64,000 nt of DNA from Escarpia spicata (Eukaryota; Annelida; Polychaeta; Sabellida; Siboglinidae): the NCBI GenBank assembly GCA_963995525.1, contig OZ023213.1, positions 42,392,276 through 42,456,275 on the forward strand, read 5' to 3'. Under the pieces are notes generated by a model. The model searched no databases. It saw nothing but the letters and a program-made list of their open reading frames with translations, and was not told where the DNA came from. The translations under genes and the position numbers were made by a program. This document shows, piece after piece, positions 51,533-62,425 of the stretch; position 1 is the first letter of the stretch; every line of letters starts with the position of its first letter.

Positions 51533-54500
51533 GAATTTTGTAAAAATTCAAATGCTGTGACATATGATAAGTGCATTTGAGTAGGGAGATTTTCATGTGT
51601 GATTGTAGGTGTTGACTATAAAATGGTGGATTTCTAGATGATTTGAATAAGCGGAAGGATATTTGGCAGCAATTTGTCTGTGTGACCTGTTTGCGGAGTA
51701 ATTCTTGCCGGCATTTGTAAATATTGACGGGTGTCACACATACAGGCATTTTATGAGAGCTGGAAGTATGCAATTTTCGTTAAAATCTATCGGTATGTCA
51801 ATGACATGATGATAACAGCAGGTGAGAAGTTTAAGACATTTTATAGGTCACGTTTTCTTATAATCAGACAAAACGTTAACATGGTCGCCTACGGGAAAAC
51901 CAACAGTGGGCTGACCCCAATAAAGACCCTGGCAACGGAAGCATGCTATTGTCATTGCACAATCATGGAGGACGCATTTTACTTCAAATATCTTGAAACA
52001 ATCACTGATAATATATGTATGACAAAACACCAGTTGAAGTTTGAACGGGACAAACCGTTTTTGGATATTGCACACTTCTCATCAGTCTGCAAGTCCAAAT
52101 CACAGTGTCGGAACACATGTCTTATAAAGGGGGTGGGGTATGTATGCTACTAGTTAAGCCTCAATTTGCAAATCTGTATGATGATGAACCAATGACATTG
52201 CAGCAGGGTGATCCATCAATCTTTTTTGTTTACTTCTGCTAGTTAAACACACTTGAAGATCATGTCATTGACCCTAATGAAGCCTGACAACAGTGACTAG
52301 CTGGAGTCAGCTGTAGCCTGAGACTGTTATCAGATACTGTCTACTGGCAGGACCTTCTGGCCAATCAAGCAAGTGGCATTGTTTTCTGAATGTCTGCTAA
52401 TTAGGCTGTGTAATATTATGTAATTGAACTGCATAAGACTTCTGGCCTTTTGAGATTTCACACCCTAAGGTGACTTTTTGTTGATATTTACCTTTGTAAA
52501 TAGGGCGCAAGGTCATAAAATCAATATAAATTTGAATGTCACATATAACAACTCGCTGTATTGAATATTCTTATAAAACACATTGGACTTTCTGGAAAAC
52601 TGTTATAGGAGTTCATACGTGCCACCTGCGAATGTTGTGCTAGATTATAAATTGTCCGACAGTGAAATGCTTATTCACACGGTGCCCTGTCAAGCAGGGT
52701 GGCTCTTTTGAAATGTGTATAAAAACAAACACGTGGATGAATTAAACAAAAAATACCACACAGTGTATGAGATAGGAGAGCCTATCAAATGTGTTAGTTT
52801 CAACATTGTTCTCCAAACTTGCCTTGCCTACTTGCGGTCATGTTCTAGTTAGACTTCCTGTCCATTGCACACAAAGAAAAGTGCAGTGTATATTTGAGAA
52901 ATAATTTTTTACAAAATTCACATTCTGTGACATAAGTGCATTTGAGTAGGGAGATTTTCATTTGTGATTGTAGAAGATGTTGACTGTAAAATGGTGGTTT
53001 TCTAGATGATTTGAATAAGCGGAAGGATATTTGGCAGCAATTTGTCTGTGTGACCTGTTTGTGGAGTAATTCTTGCCGGCATTTGTAAATATTGACGGGT
53101 GTCACACATACAGGCATTTTATGAGAGCTGGAAGTATGCAATTTTTGTTAAAATCTATCGGCATGTCAATGAGATGATGATAACAGCAGGTGAGAAGTTT
53201 AAGACATTTTATAGGTCACGTTTTCTTATAATCAGACAAAACGTTAACATGGTCGCCTATGGGAAAACCAACAGTGGGCTGACCCCAATAAAGACCCTGG
53301 CAACGGAAGCATGCTATTGTCATTGCACAATCATGGAGGACGCATTTTACTTCAAATATCTTGAAACAATCACTGATAATATATGTATGACAAAACACCA
53401 GTTGAAGTTTGAACGGGACAAACCGTTTTTGGATATTGCACACTTCTCATCAGTCTGCAAGTCCAAATCACAGTGTCGGAACACATGTCTTATAAGGGGG
53501 GTGGGGTGTGTATGCTACTAGTTAAGCCTCAATTTGCAAATCTGTATGATGATGAACCAATGACATTGCAGCAGGGTGATCCATCAATCTTTTTTGTTTA
53601 CTTCTGCTAGTTAAACACACTTGAAGATCATGTCATTGACCCTAATGAAGCCTGATGACAGTGACTAGCTGGAGTCAGCTGTAGCCTGAGACTGTTATCA
53701 GATACTGTCTACTGGCAGGACCTTCTGGCCAATCAAGCAAGTGGCATTGTTTTCTGAATGTCTGCTAATTAGGCTGTGTAATATTATGTAATTGAACTGC
53801 ATAAGACTTCAGCCCTTTTGAGATTTCACACCCTAAGGTGACTTTTTGTTGATATTTACCTTTGTAAATAGGGCGTAAGGTCATAAAATCAATATAAATT
53901 TGAATGTCACATATAACAACTCGCTGTATTGAATATTCTTATAAGACACATTGGACTTTCTGGAAAACTGTTATAGGAGTTCATACGTGCCACCTGCGAA
54001 TGTTGTGCTAGATTATAAATTGTCCGACAGTGCAATGCTTATTCACACGGTGCCCTGTCAAGTAGGGTGGCTCTTTTGAAATGTGTATAAAAACAAACAC
54101 GTGGATGAATTAAACAAAAAATACCACACAGTGTATGAGATAGGAGAGCCTATCAAATGTGTTAGTTTCAACATTGTTCTCCAAACTTGCCTTGCCTACT
54201 TGCGGTCATGTTCTAGTTAGACTTCCTGTCCATTGCACACAAAGAAAACTGCAGTGTATTTTTGAGAAATAATTTTTTTCAAAATTCACATTCTGTGACA
54301 TAAGTGCATTTGAGTAGGGAGATTTTCATTTGTGATTGTAGAAGGTGTTGACTGTAAAATGGTGGTTTTCTAGATGATTTGAATAAGCGGAAGGATATTT
54401 GGCAGCAATTTGTCTGTGTGACCTGTTTGCGGAGTAATTCTTGCCGGCATTTGTAAATATTGACGGGTGTCACACATACAGGCATTTTATGAGAGCTGGA

Positions 54501-54655
54501 AGTATGCAATTTTTGTTAAAATCTATCGGCATGTCAATGAGATGATGATAACAGCAGGTGAGAAGTTTAAGACATTTTATAGGTCACGTTTTCTTATAAT
54601 CAGACAAAACGTTAACATGGTCGCCTATGGGAAAACCAACAGTGGGCTGACCCCT
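51533..54655 (+). repeat. 1368-bp tandem duplication, 2.3 copies
   Basis: GTGACATA-AGTGCATTTGAGTAGGGAG is at 51557, 52927 and 54295 (period 1368-1370). Copies 1 and 2 are complete and differ at few positions; copy 3 stops at ...CAGTGGGCTGACCCC (54655). Each complete copy holds a 140-aa frame (51731-52153, 53099-53521) with several Cys near the end. The changes between the copies (Y/H, D/E, K/R, Y/C) do not favour silent sites and no domain is recognised, so I do not call it a gene. Confidence 0.92.
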
Positions 54656-55579
54656 AACTCATGTGGGCCGAATCAACCGTTTCTGTTACCGGTGCCGGCG
54701 GGCTCTATGGGTCGAACCGTCCGCACTGCTTCTGTTGTGAAATCAGACTTGCTACTTGTATAGTAATCGTTTGCAACTATTTTGACTTGCATATCCTTCC
54801 TGGGAAATCGGTAAACGTGTCACGAAATATTATAATATCACTTGTAGATAGTTGTATTGTAAATAATTATAATAATCAGATAATACTTATTCTGGAAAGG
54901 TTACACATCCGGCAATCATTTTATTAACATATAACGTAATAATAGAAATCATTAAAATATGGAAATAATATCACCGAAACACCATACATGCATGGACCAC
55001 TTTGATTAGACCACTATTTGAGCGCACTTGCATATGTGTGTGGCTGGTCCAACGATATTTTTGAATGTAATCACTCCATAAAGAGCGTGGGCCAAATCGT
55101 CCGTCCTTAGATTTCCGCCGCTTTGAATTCCCGCTCTCCCGTGGGCCGAAACATCCGACATGGCACTCCTGATTTTTGTAATGTGGGCCGAACCATCCAT
55201 CTGTGTGGGCCGAACCCGTCATGTACATCCGGGACCCCTGACAGGTCCTTGCACATTTCAAATACATATATATATATAAATTTAATATATCCAATATAAT
55301 ACCATATTATCGTTGTGTCTCCTAAGTCTTGTTCGTGCGTCGGGAATTTACGTAGCAAAGTGATCCCGGTTCGTTTCCGGTTGAACTGTGGAGATCATGA
55401 TAGACCACACTGATTGACAGCTGTGATTTGTTATTTTGTACAGCTACTGAGGACAGTTAATTAAGAAAATGCATGACCAATGGCAACGACCAATCTCTTG
55501 ACTCCAAATCATAAAATGTAAATGGGTGCTTATCATTTTAAAATAAATCATGAATACTGTCATGATTGATAACGATAAG
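54656..55579. other. non-coding, with repeated GTGGGCCGAANCNTCCG motif
   Basis: The motif occurs near 54664, 54709, 55088, 55141, 55184 and 55205, all in the same direction, with spacings of 20-55 bp in the last group. No gene. Confidence 0.5.
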
Positions 55580-56112
55580 GTAATTGATAATGATTAATTG
55601 TCGTCTTCAAAAGCATGCGGTCCTGATGAAATGTCACCTCGTTTCCTTAAGATTGTCGCAAATGAGTTAGCTCCAGCTCTTAGATTTCTGTTCCAGCAAT
55701 CTTATGACCAAGCAACAGTCCCAAAACAGTGGCGCCAAGCACTGGTTACAGCAATTCAAAAGGGCGGACAAAAATCAGATGCCTCCAACTACCGACCCAT
55801 ATCCTTGACCTGCTTGTGCTGTAAAATAATGGAACATGCTGTAAAGTCATGTCGCCAAACATCTTAACATTCATAATATCCTCATTACATGATTAATGAA
55901 CAACATGGATTCAGGAACTGCCTCTCTACTGTAACACAACTCATAAACTCAACCAATGACTGGTCAGAAGCATTAAATCAAAAAGGTCAGACAGATGTAA
56001 TATTACTTGACTTCAGTAAAGCGTTTGATAAAGTCGCTCATCACCACCTATCAGATAAATTAAACTACTATGACATCAGAAACAACTCTCTTGGCTGGAT
56101 CAATAGCTTCTT
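55580..56112 (+). pseudogene. LINE A fragment: reverse transcriptase, first half
   Basis: SSKACGPDEMSPRFLKIVAN, VPKQWRQALVTAIQKGG, ASNYRPISLTCLCCKIMEH, then (new frame) INEQHGFRNCLSTVTQL and VILLDFSKAFDKVAHHHL: the first reverse transcriptase blocks of a Jockey/CR1-like LINE. It is 5'-truncated and split at WINSF by LINE B; the frame resumes at 59187. Confidence 0.88.
56100..56112. repeat. 13-bp target site duplication of LINE B, left copy
   Basis: TCAATAGCTTCTT, exactly repeated at 59187-59199. Removing LINE B and one copy restores the LINE A frame WINSFLSHRKQ. Confidence 0.85.
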
Positions 56113-59100
56113 CTTTCTTATCTTAGTCCTCTTCGCACGGAGTTGCGCATAAGGCCGCTACCAGAGCTCGCCACTGTGATGTATCTGTAGCATATCTTTC
56201 GAGGTATCCCCATGTCCATCCCTGTGCTTTCATCTCTTTCTCTACCGTCCTTCTCCAGGTCTCTTTTGGTCTGCTTCTCTTTCTCCGGCCATCAGGAGTC
56301 CATCTGAGGGCAATTCTGGGTAAGGCTGTAAGGTGGCATTCGTAGAACATGTCCGATCCATCTCCACCTACGCCTCTGGATTTCTTGTGTGATGGATTTG
56401 GCAGCAATCCTCCTGTGTACCTCGGCGTTCATGATGATGTTCGGCCAAAATATGTTGAGAATTCTTCGAAGGCATCTGTTCTGGAAGACTTATAGATTTT
56501 GGCTGATGGTCTTGGTCGTCTTCCAGGATTCAGCTCCACACAGAAAGGTGCTTAAAACGTTGCTCTTGAACAGTCTGGTCTTGGTGTTTGTGCTGATGCG
56601 TCTTGATCTCCGCGTACTTCTAAGTGCTGCAAATGCTTGGCTGGCCTTTGAAATCCTTGTTCTTCTCTCTTTTTCTTTGTCCAAGCTGGTTGTCATTTTG
56701 GAACCCAGGTATGTGAAATCTTCTATATTTTCAATTTCTTCACCATTAAACATGATGACTGCTTCTGTTCTGCTGTTCATCCTTAAGTGCTTTGTTTTGT
56801 TGGTGTTCATCTTCAGTCCAATCTGTCTTGCTGTTCTTGCCATGCTATCTGTCTTGGCTTGCATATCCTTGTGTCGATGTGAGAGCAGCGCTATATCGTT
56901 GGCAAATTCCAGGTCTTCCAAATGGCTTGTAAGGGTCCAACGTATACCTCCTTCCTTCACTGACCACACTCTTCATAATCCAGTCTATTCAAAGAATGAA
57001 GAGAAAGTGTGAGAGTATACATCCCTGTTTCACCCCGGTGCTGACTTTAAAGGTATTGGTCAATTCGTTGTTGCAGATCAGATGAAAAATCACTGCGCAG
57101 CATCTTCACTATGTTCACTAATTGCTGAGGGACTCCCTAGTGGCACAATATCCTCCACAGAGATTCACGATGGATGCTGTCAAATGCTTTCTCTAGGTCT
57201 ACAAAACTGGCGTATAACGGTGTGTTCCACTCTACTTTGCTCCAAAATCTGTCTCAGCGTGAAGATGTGGTCAGTGCAAGACCGTCCCGATCGAAAGCCT
57301 GCCTGTCGGATGTGCTTGTCAAGTGTTTCTACCAGTCTCTTATAAATGATCTTGCTGAATACCTTGCTGGTGAGGGACACCAAGGTGATGCCCCTTCAGT
57401 TCTTGCAGTTTGACAGGTCTCCTTTCTTGGGCAGTTTGACTATCAGTCCTGTCTTCCATGCTTCTGGTATTGTTTCATTTTCCCATATGTTACTAAAAAT
57501 CTCTGTCAGTAACCTTGGTGTCTGTGTTTCTTCTGCCTTCAACATTTCTGCTGTCACTCCATCCACTCCTGCTGTCACTCCATCCTCTCCTGCTGTCACT
57601 CCATCCACTTCTGCTGCCTTACCATTCTTTATTCCCATGATCGCTGCTTTCACCTCATTCATAGTTGGTGCATTTATGTTGTCCAGATCCTTTATTGCTG
57701 CTGGTATTTCTGCTGCATCAGGAGGTTCTGGCCTGTTCAGAATGGTCTGAAAATGTTCTTTCCACCATGCTATCTTATCAGTTTCACTGAATATGATGTT
57801 GTTGTCCTTGACTTTCACTGGTACATCATTGTTGCTGAACCCTCTATTTAGAGTTATGGTAATTCTTTAGATCTTGTCTTTTGGCTGCTTCCTCTGCTTC
57901 ATCTGCAAGTCTTTCTATGTACGTTTTCTTGTCTGCCTTTGCCAATTTGTTTACTTCTTTGTCTAGTTCTGTGTATCTTCCCTTAAGTTGGTGCTGAATC
58001 CTCTCTGGTCTGGTTGAACTTATTTTTTGTTTGATTTTTTTTTCAACAATTTTCTGCCAAGTTTTTGCCTGGATCCATTCTTTCTTCTTCTTTTTGTATC
58101 CTAAGACTTTCTCTCCTACTTCTCTGAAGGCTTGATTTAAGGCGTCAATATTCATTTCCTGTTGCTCTCCCAGAACTTGGAAGCGGTTCTTGAGTTCTTG
58201 TTTGAAGGCTTGCTTTACCCCAACATCTTTCAATCTGGCAGAGTCTATCACTCTTCCCCTTTCCTGTCCTCTTCTAGGCCTTGACATCTTATAGAGAACT
58301 TCTCCATTTCCCATTGATGAGGATATGGTAAATCTGGCTTTTGGTTACTCCATCTGGCGATGTCCACGTTGTCTTGTGGATATCCTTATGTTGAGACAAT
58401 GTCTCTCCAACAATCATGCCATTTTCTTCACAAAAGTCACTCTCCGTTGTCATTGATATGTCCAAAACCATGTCTTCTCTGCCTCTGTTATTGTCTCCGA
58501 CTCGGGCATTTAAATCTCCAATGATCAGCAGCATGTCATGCGCTCTTACTTCTTGTGTTGATGCCTGCAGTTGTTCATAGAAAAGTCTTCTTTATTCTTC
58601 TGCATCCTCAATTGGTGTGTAGCATACGATAACTGTTAGGTTGGTGTATCTTGAGTTGAATCTGGCCTTGAGAAGTCTTGGTCCAAGTGGTTTCCATTCA
58701 GTTAATGCTTTATCCAACTTGTTGCTGATTATCAGGGCAACTCCTTGTGTGTGCTGGTCATCTGGTCTTCCAGAAAAGAGTACAGTGAGGCCTGATGCTA
58801 ATTTCCTCTTTCCAACTCCCGTCCATCTTGCTTCGCTGATTCCAAGGATGTCTAGTTTGTAGTTGTCAAACTCCTTCACCACCTCAGCGAGCTTGCTGGT
58901 CTGGTACAGTGTGCGCACATTCCAACATGCTACTCCCGTCCTCCTCCTTGGCTTCAGGGAATCCACCATCGGGGCGCCAGCTGCCTGCTGGGTTTGGCTG
59001 TCACCCGTCATCTGTCCGGTGTCCTGGCATGTTTCATCCCTGTCACCACACTTGGTTTGTGCTCTGGTATTAGTTCCTGTAACAATGTTTTTTACGAGGT

Positions 59101-59186
59101 GGGGTTGTTAGCCCCACACTCAACCCTCCTTCTTTACCCGGGCTTGGGACCGGCAAGAGTTTCCGATAGAAACTCCAGGCGAAGTT
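56113..59186 (-). pseudogene. LINE B, near full-length non-LTR retrotransposon with frameshifts
   Basis: On the minus strand: endonuclease from 59011 (ACWNVRTLYQTSKLAEV, ILGISEARWTGVG, GVALIISNKLD), continued at 58534 (LLIIGDLNARVGDN); linker 58314-57844; reverse transcriptase 57818-57396 (EIFSNIWENETIPEAWKTG, VKLPKKGDL), 57383-57180 (QAGFRSGRSCTDHI) and 56969-56490 (LEDLEFANDIALLSH, the YADD-type box read as FAND, then INTNKTKHLRM-like and FTYLGSKM); C-terminus 56407-56123 (GWTWGYLERYATD, WRALVAALC). Its type resembles RTE-like elements often misannotated as craniofacial development protein 2. At least five frameshifts. The reverse transcriptase also contains an in-frame 21-bp triplication at 57545-57610. 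Confidence 0.88.
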
Positions 59187-60075
59187 TCAATAGCTTCTTA
59201 TCCCATCGTAAACAGTCTGTTTCAGTCAGTGGCACACATTCTTCCTAATGTAATTTCCGGAATCCCTCAGGGATCTGTCCTAGGGTCGGTCCTATTCCGT
59301 CTATACATAAACAACATCAAGGAACAAATAAATTCAACAGTTAAACTCTTTGAAGATGACAGCATCCTATACAAAGAAATAAAGGACACAAAAAATCAAC
59401 AGATATTACAAAACGATTTAGAAACCCTCACAACCTGGTCAAAGAAGTGGTCAATGAACTTCAATGTTAAGAAATGTGCAGTTCTCACCATCACACACAA
59501 ACGAAACCCCAAACTATATCAATATTAATTACTGGGAAAATCACTAAACCATGTTCAAAAGCACGACTACCTCGGAGTCACAATATCACATGACCTAAGA
59601 TGGAATGACCACTGCACCAAAATAACCACCAAAGCCTTGACTCTTAAGAAAAACACTCTCACCTTGCTCACAAAATGTCAAAGAAAAAGCTTACCAAACC
59701 CTTGTCCGACCACAAATTGAATATGCCAGTGAAGTCTGGAATCCTAACACAACTGAAATTAACCACATAAAACAAATCCAAAGAAATGCTGCAAGATTCA
59801 TCTTCTCCGACTACCGAAAAGAAACACATTAAACCTCTCATAAACAAACTCAACTCGGACTCGCTTCACACATGTCGCCTCATTCAACAAGCATCAGTGT
59901 TTTACAAAATCCACTACCACATCAGCCCTCCGTCATGTTTCCAGCACGCAACTCATATCTCCAACAGAATTGACTATCCACTTAAATACACCAACACAAT
60001 AATTCCAACCATCAATGCATATAAATATGCATTCTACAAGAGCAGTATCCATATGGAACTTATTATGTTCTACAC
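59187..60075 (+). pseudogene. LINE A fragment: reverse transcriptase second half and C-terminus
   Basis: From the duplication the frame reads NSFLSHRKQSVSVSG, ISGIPQGSVLGSVLFRLYIN and STVKLFEDDSILYKE (YADD-type box FEDD), then MNFNVKKCAVLTITHK. After frameshifts follow QTLVRPQIEYASEVWNPNT, QRNAARFIFSDYRKET and SLINKL...CRLIQQASVFYKI, the usual C-terminal end of this LINE type, to about 60075. Confidence 0.85.
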
Positions 60076-61254
60076 ATCACGCCATCATTGGCAGCCTTAT
60101 GTGTGTCGTCATGCCCAGCCATCAGGGAAATGCAACCCTTGCATGGCGCCACATCCTCTAAAGCCACAAACTTATGTATATAGTGCACCACTTGTTTTTA
60201 TCCGCGCTTTTGTTTGTTTTTCGTTGTTTTTCTTTCTTTATTTTGAACATCCTTCTACACAATTTTTTCCATTTTTGTTCAACTGCCCTGACATTACGCA
60301 CCGCACAAATCCCAGTTTAACTGTGAACAGCTGTAAAGGGATTACTATATCAAGCATCAAGCAAATCTACATTTTTGTTTGTGGTATAATTTGGTCTCCA
60401 GTACTTATAGTTCTCGTAATTTCTGCCAGGTAGTTCTGTTACCTGAGCACTATCAGATCCATTGCAAGCCACTAGAGGCATAAAAATAGAAAATGTTTCT
60501 TAGCAGGATAAAGCAGTGCAAAGGGTACGGAAATAGTTGCTTTACGAAAGCAATAATACAGACAAAACATCAAAAAAAATCAAGAAGAATAACTCTGTAT
60601 GTATGGCTGCATACTTTCATAATGTTCCAACCCAAACTTCGAGAGAGAAGGTCAAAGGCAGAACACCCCTAAATGGCTAGTGCAGAGAAAGCACAACAGT
60701 GGAACGCAGTGGTGCAAGAGAACCTTTGGCAAGTTCATTCACTCTACGTTGTTTCAGTTCATTCACTCGGCTGTATGAATGGCTATAAACAGCGGTGAAT
60801 ATTTGTGTATGAATAGTCTTCACGCATTAATTGCATTGTGGCTAGATGCTTCCCAGAGAAGTCGAGATGGTGTTCAGTTGAACAGATCTGCCAGGGAATA
60901 AAGTGTATTAAAGCACTTTGAGCAGTCCTGAGGACTGGATACTGTGCTATATAAGAACTTACCTTTACAACACATTTTCTGTCGGGGAAGTTTATTCTTA
61001 TTGGCCTTTCTGTTTTTATTACTAATATTTTGTTCAGTTTTGACATTAACAATGTTTTTTGCAGTTTTGTCAAGTTGGCTTGCCATACACATGCTAATAT
61101 AGCCCATAGCGTCATAGTTACCCAGCATGCTAAAACTTACGGAACACCAGTGATGGCAGTAAGTGATTGTGTTTGTTTAAAATGTCATTTTTACACATTA
61201 TGACAAAGTTTTGGTTGACACATTTTAAATGATGGTGAGTATGTACACATTATC
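60076..61254. other. no gene seen
   Basis: Non-coding. Open frames here are short and show no recognisable domain. Confidence 0.4.
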
Positions 61255-61257
61255 ACA

Positions 61258-61450
61258 GTGGAAACGTCTGAGAATAAAACATTTACATCTTAGAATAAAC
61301 AATTTACAACATCTTATAATAAAACATTTACAACATCTTAAAATAAACACATTTACATCTTATGATTAAACATTTATGACATCTTATAATAAAACATTTA
61401 CAACATCTTAGAATAAAACATTTACAACATCTTATAATAAAACATTTACT
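61258..61450. repeat. minisatellite of about 24 bp, eight units
   Basis: AATAAAACATTTACAACATCTTA with variants (TAGA/TATA, some units lacking ACAAC). Confidence 0.9.
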
Positions 61451-62204
61451 AGGTGTCATTCCATGCCAAGTCAACCAAAATCCAGAAATCTTTCTGGGTG
61501 ACTATCTCAGGTTTTTACGAAATTTCATGCATGTGTACATCCACTTAAAATCGACCTTGTGTATGTATGCGAGTACAGGTTTTCCTCTTAGATGGCTTGA
61601 ACCTTGAGCAATCAATCACATTTGCAAAATCATAGCTGCTATGTCATTTACTGTCATCCTATGACGATCCGTTCTGAAAACTTTTTTAATCCATCAACGA
61701 TTTGTATACTGTGGGAAAACGTTACTGCTGAAATCAACACCACCGTTTGCATGTACACTGTATAATGTTGAACAAAGAACTTGGTTGCTTTGTTTCTAAC
61801 CTTATACACTACTATGTTAATTCTTCCAGGGATGGGTAGTTTTCATAGTCCTTATAAATATAATTTATGGTCTACATTTCCTTTCTTAAAAGAGCAAATT
61901 TTTAATAAATGTAAATGGAGTTCAAGATCGTATGATAACTATATTTTGTCTGTTAATTCAAGTTGGTCATGTTTTTAAAAATTGTGCATGGTCTCTAAAC
62001 GTCATTAATTATAAAATCCAGAAATACTGCATAAAATTATGGGCCAACTTACATTTTTACCACTTTTTGGGGAAAGCAGCCCTGTTTTAACCAGCTTAAA
62101 ACCAGGCTGTTCAACCCTGGTTTGCAACATAAATAATCACCAAATTTGTTTTCTTGCTATAGCTTTTAAAACAGTTACATCTGCATGGTCCATGGTATCA
62201 CATG
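61451..62204. other. no gene seen
   Basis: AT-rich non-coding sequence. Confidence 0.4.
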
Positions 62205-62207
62205 ATA

Positions 62208-62231
62208 AATTATATATATATATATATAATA
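62208..62231. repeat. (TA)n microsatellite
   Basis: Short run of TA dinucleotides. Confidence 0.9.
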
Positions 62232-62239
62232 AATTATAA

Positions 62240-62425
62240 TTAAACTTTCACGGTCACCTTGGTAATACAACCACTTCATAATTAAGGTCACCGTAGGACA
62301 GTCCCAAATTATTTCTGTAACAGTAAAGAATATAAAAATAATCTCTCTAATACGATCACCTCGCCATTCAGGTCACTTTTGTCCAGTACCAAGGGTGACC
62401 TTACTAGTGAGGTTCCATTGTATAT
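62240..62425 (-). mobile_element. possible pogo/Tigger-like MITE remnant
   Basis: The minus-strand end reads TACAATGGAACCTCACTAG and then TAAGGTCACCCTTGGTAC; the other side has CACGGTCACCTTGGTAATAC and AAGGTCACCGTAGGACAG. Sequences of the form CAGTGGAACCTC...GGTCACC are typical subterminal parts of pogo-superfamily elements. Edges and target duplications are not clear. Confidence 0.35.

Noticed and set aside
51731..53521. Two 140-aa frames as real genes.
   Set aside because: Recent duplicates with few differences, no domain and no coding-type substitution pattern; left as part of the tandem repeat.
59786..60433. 215-aa ORF as a host gene.
   Set aside because: Its first two thirds match the C-terminus of LINE A; the rest is read-through into non-coding sequence.
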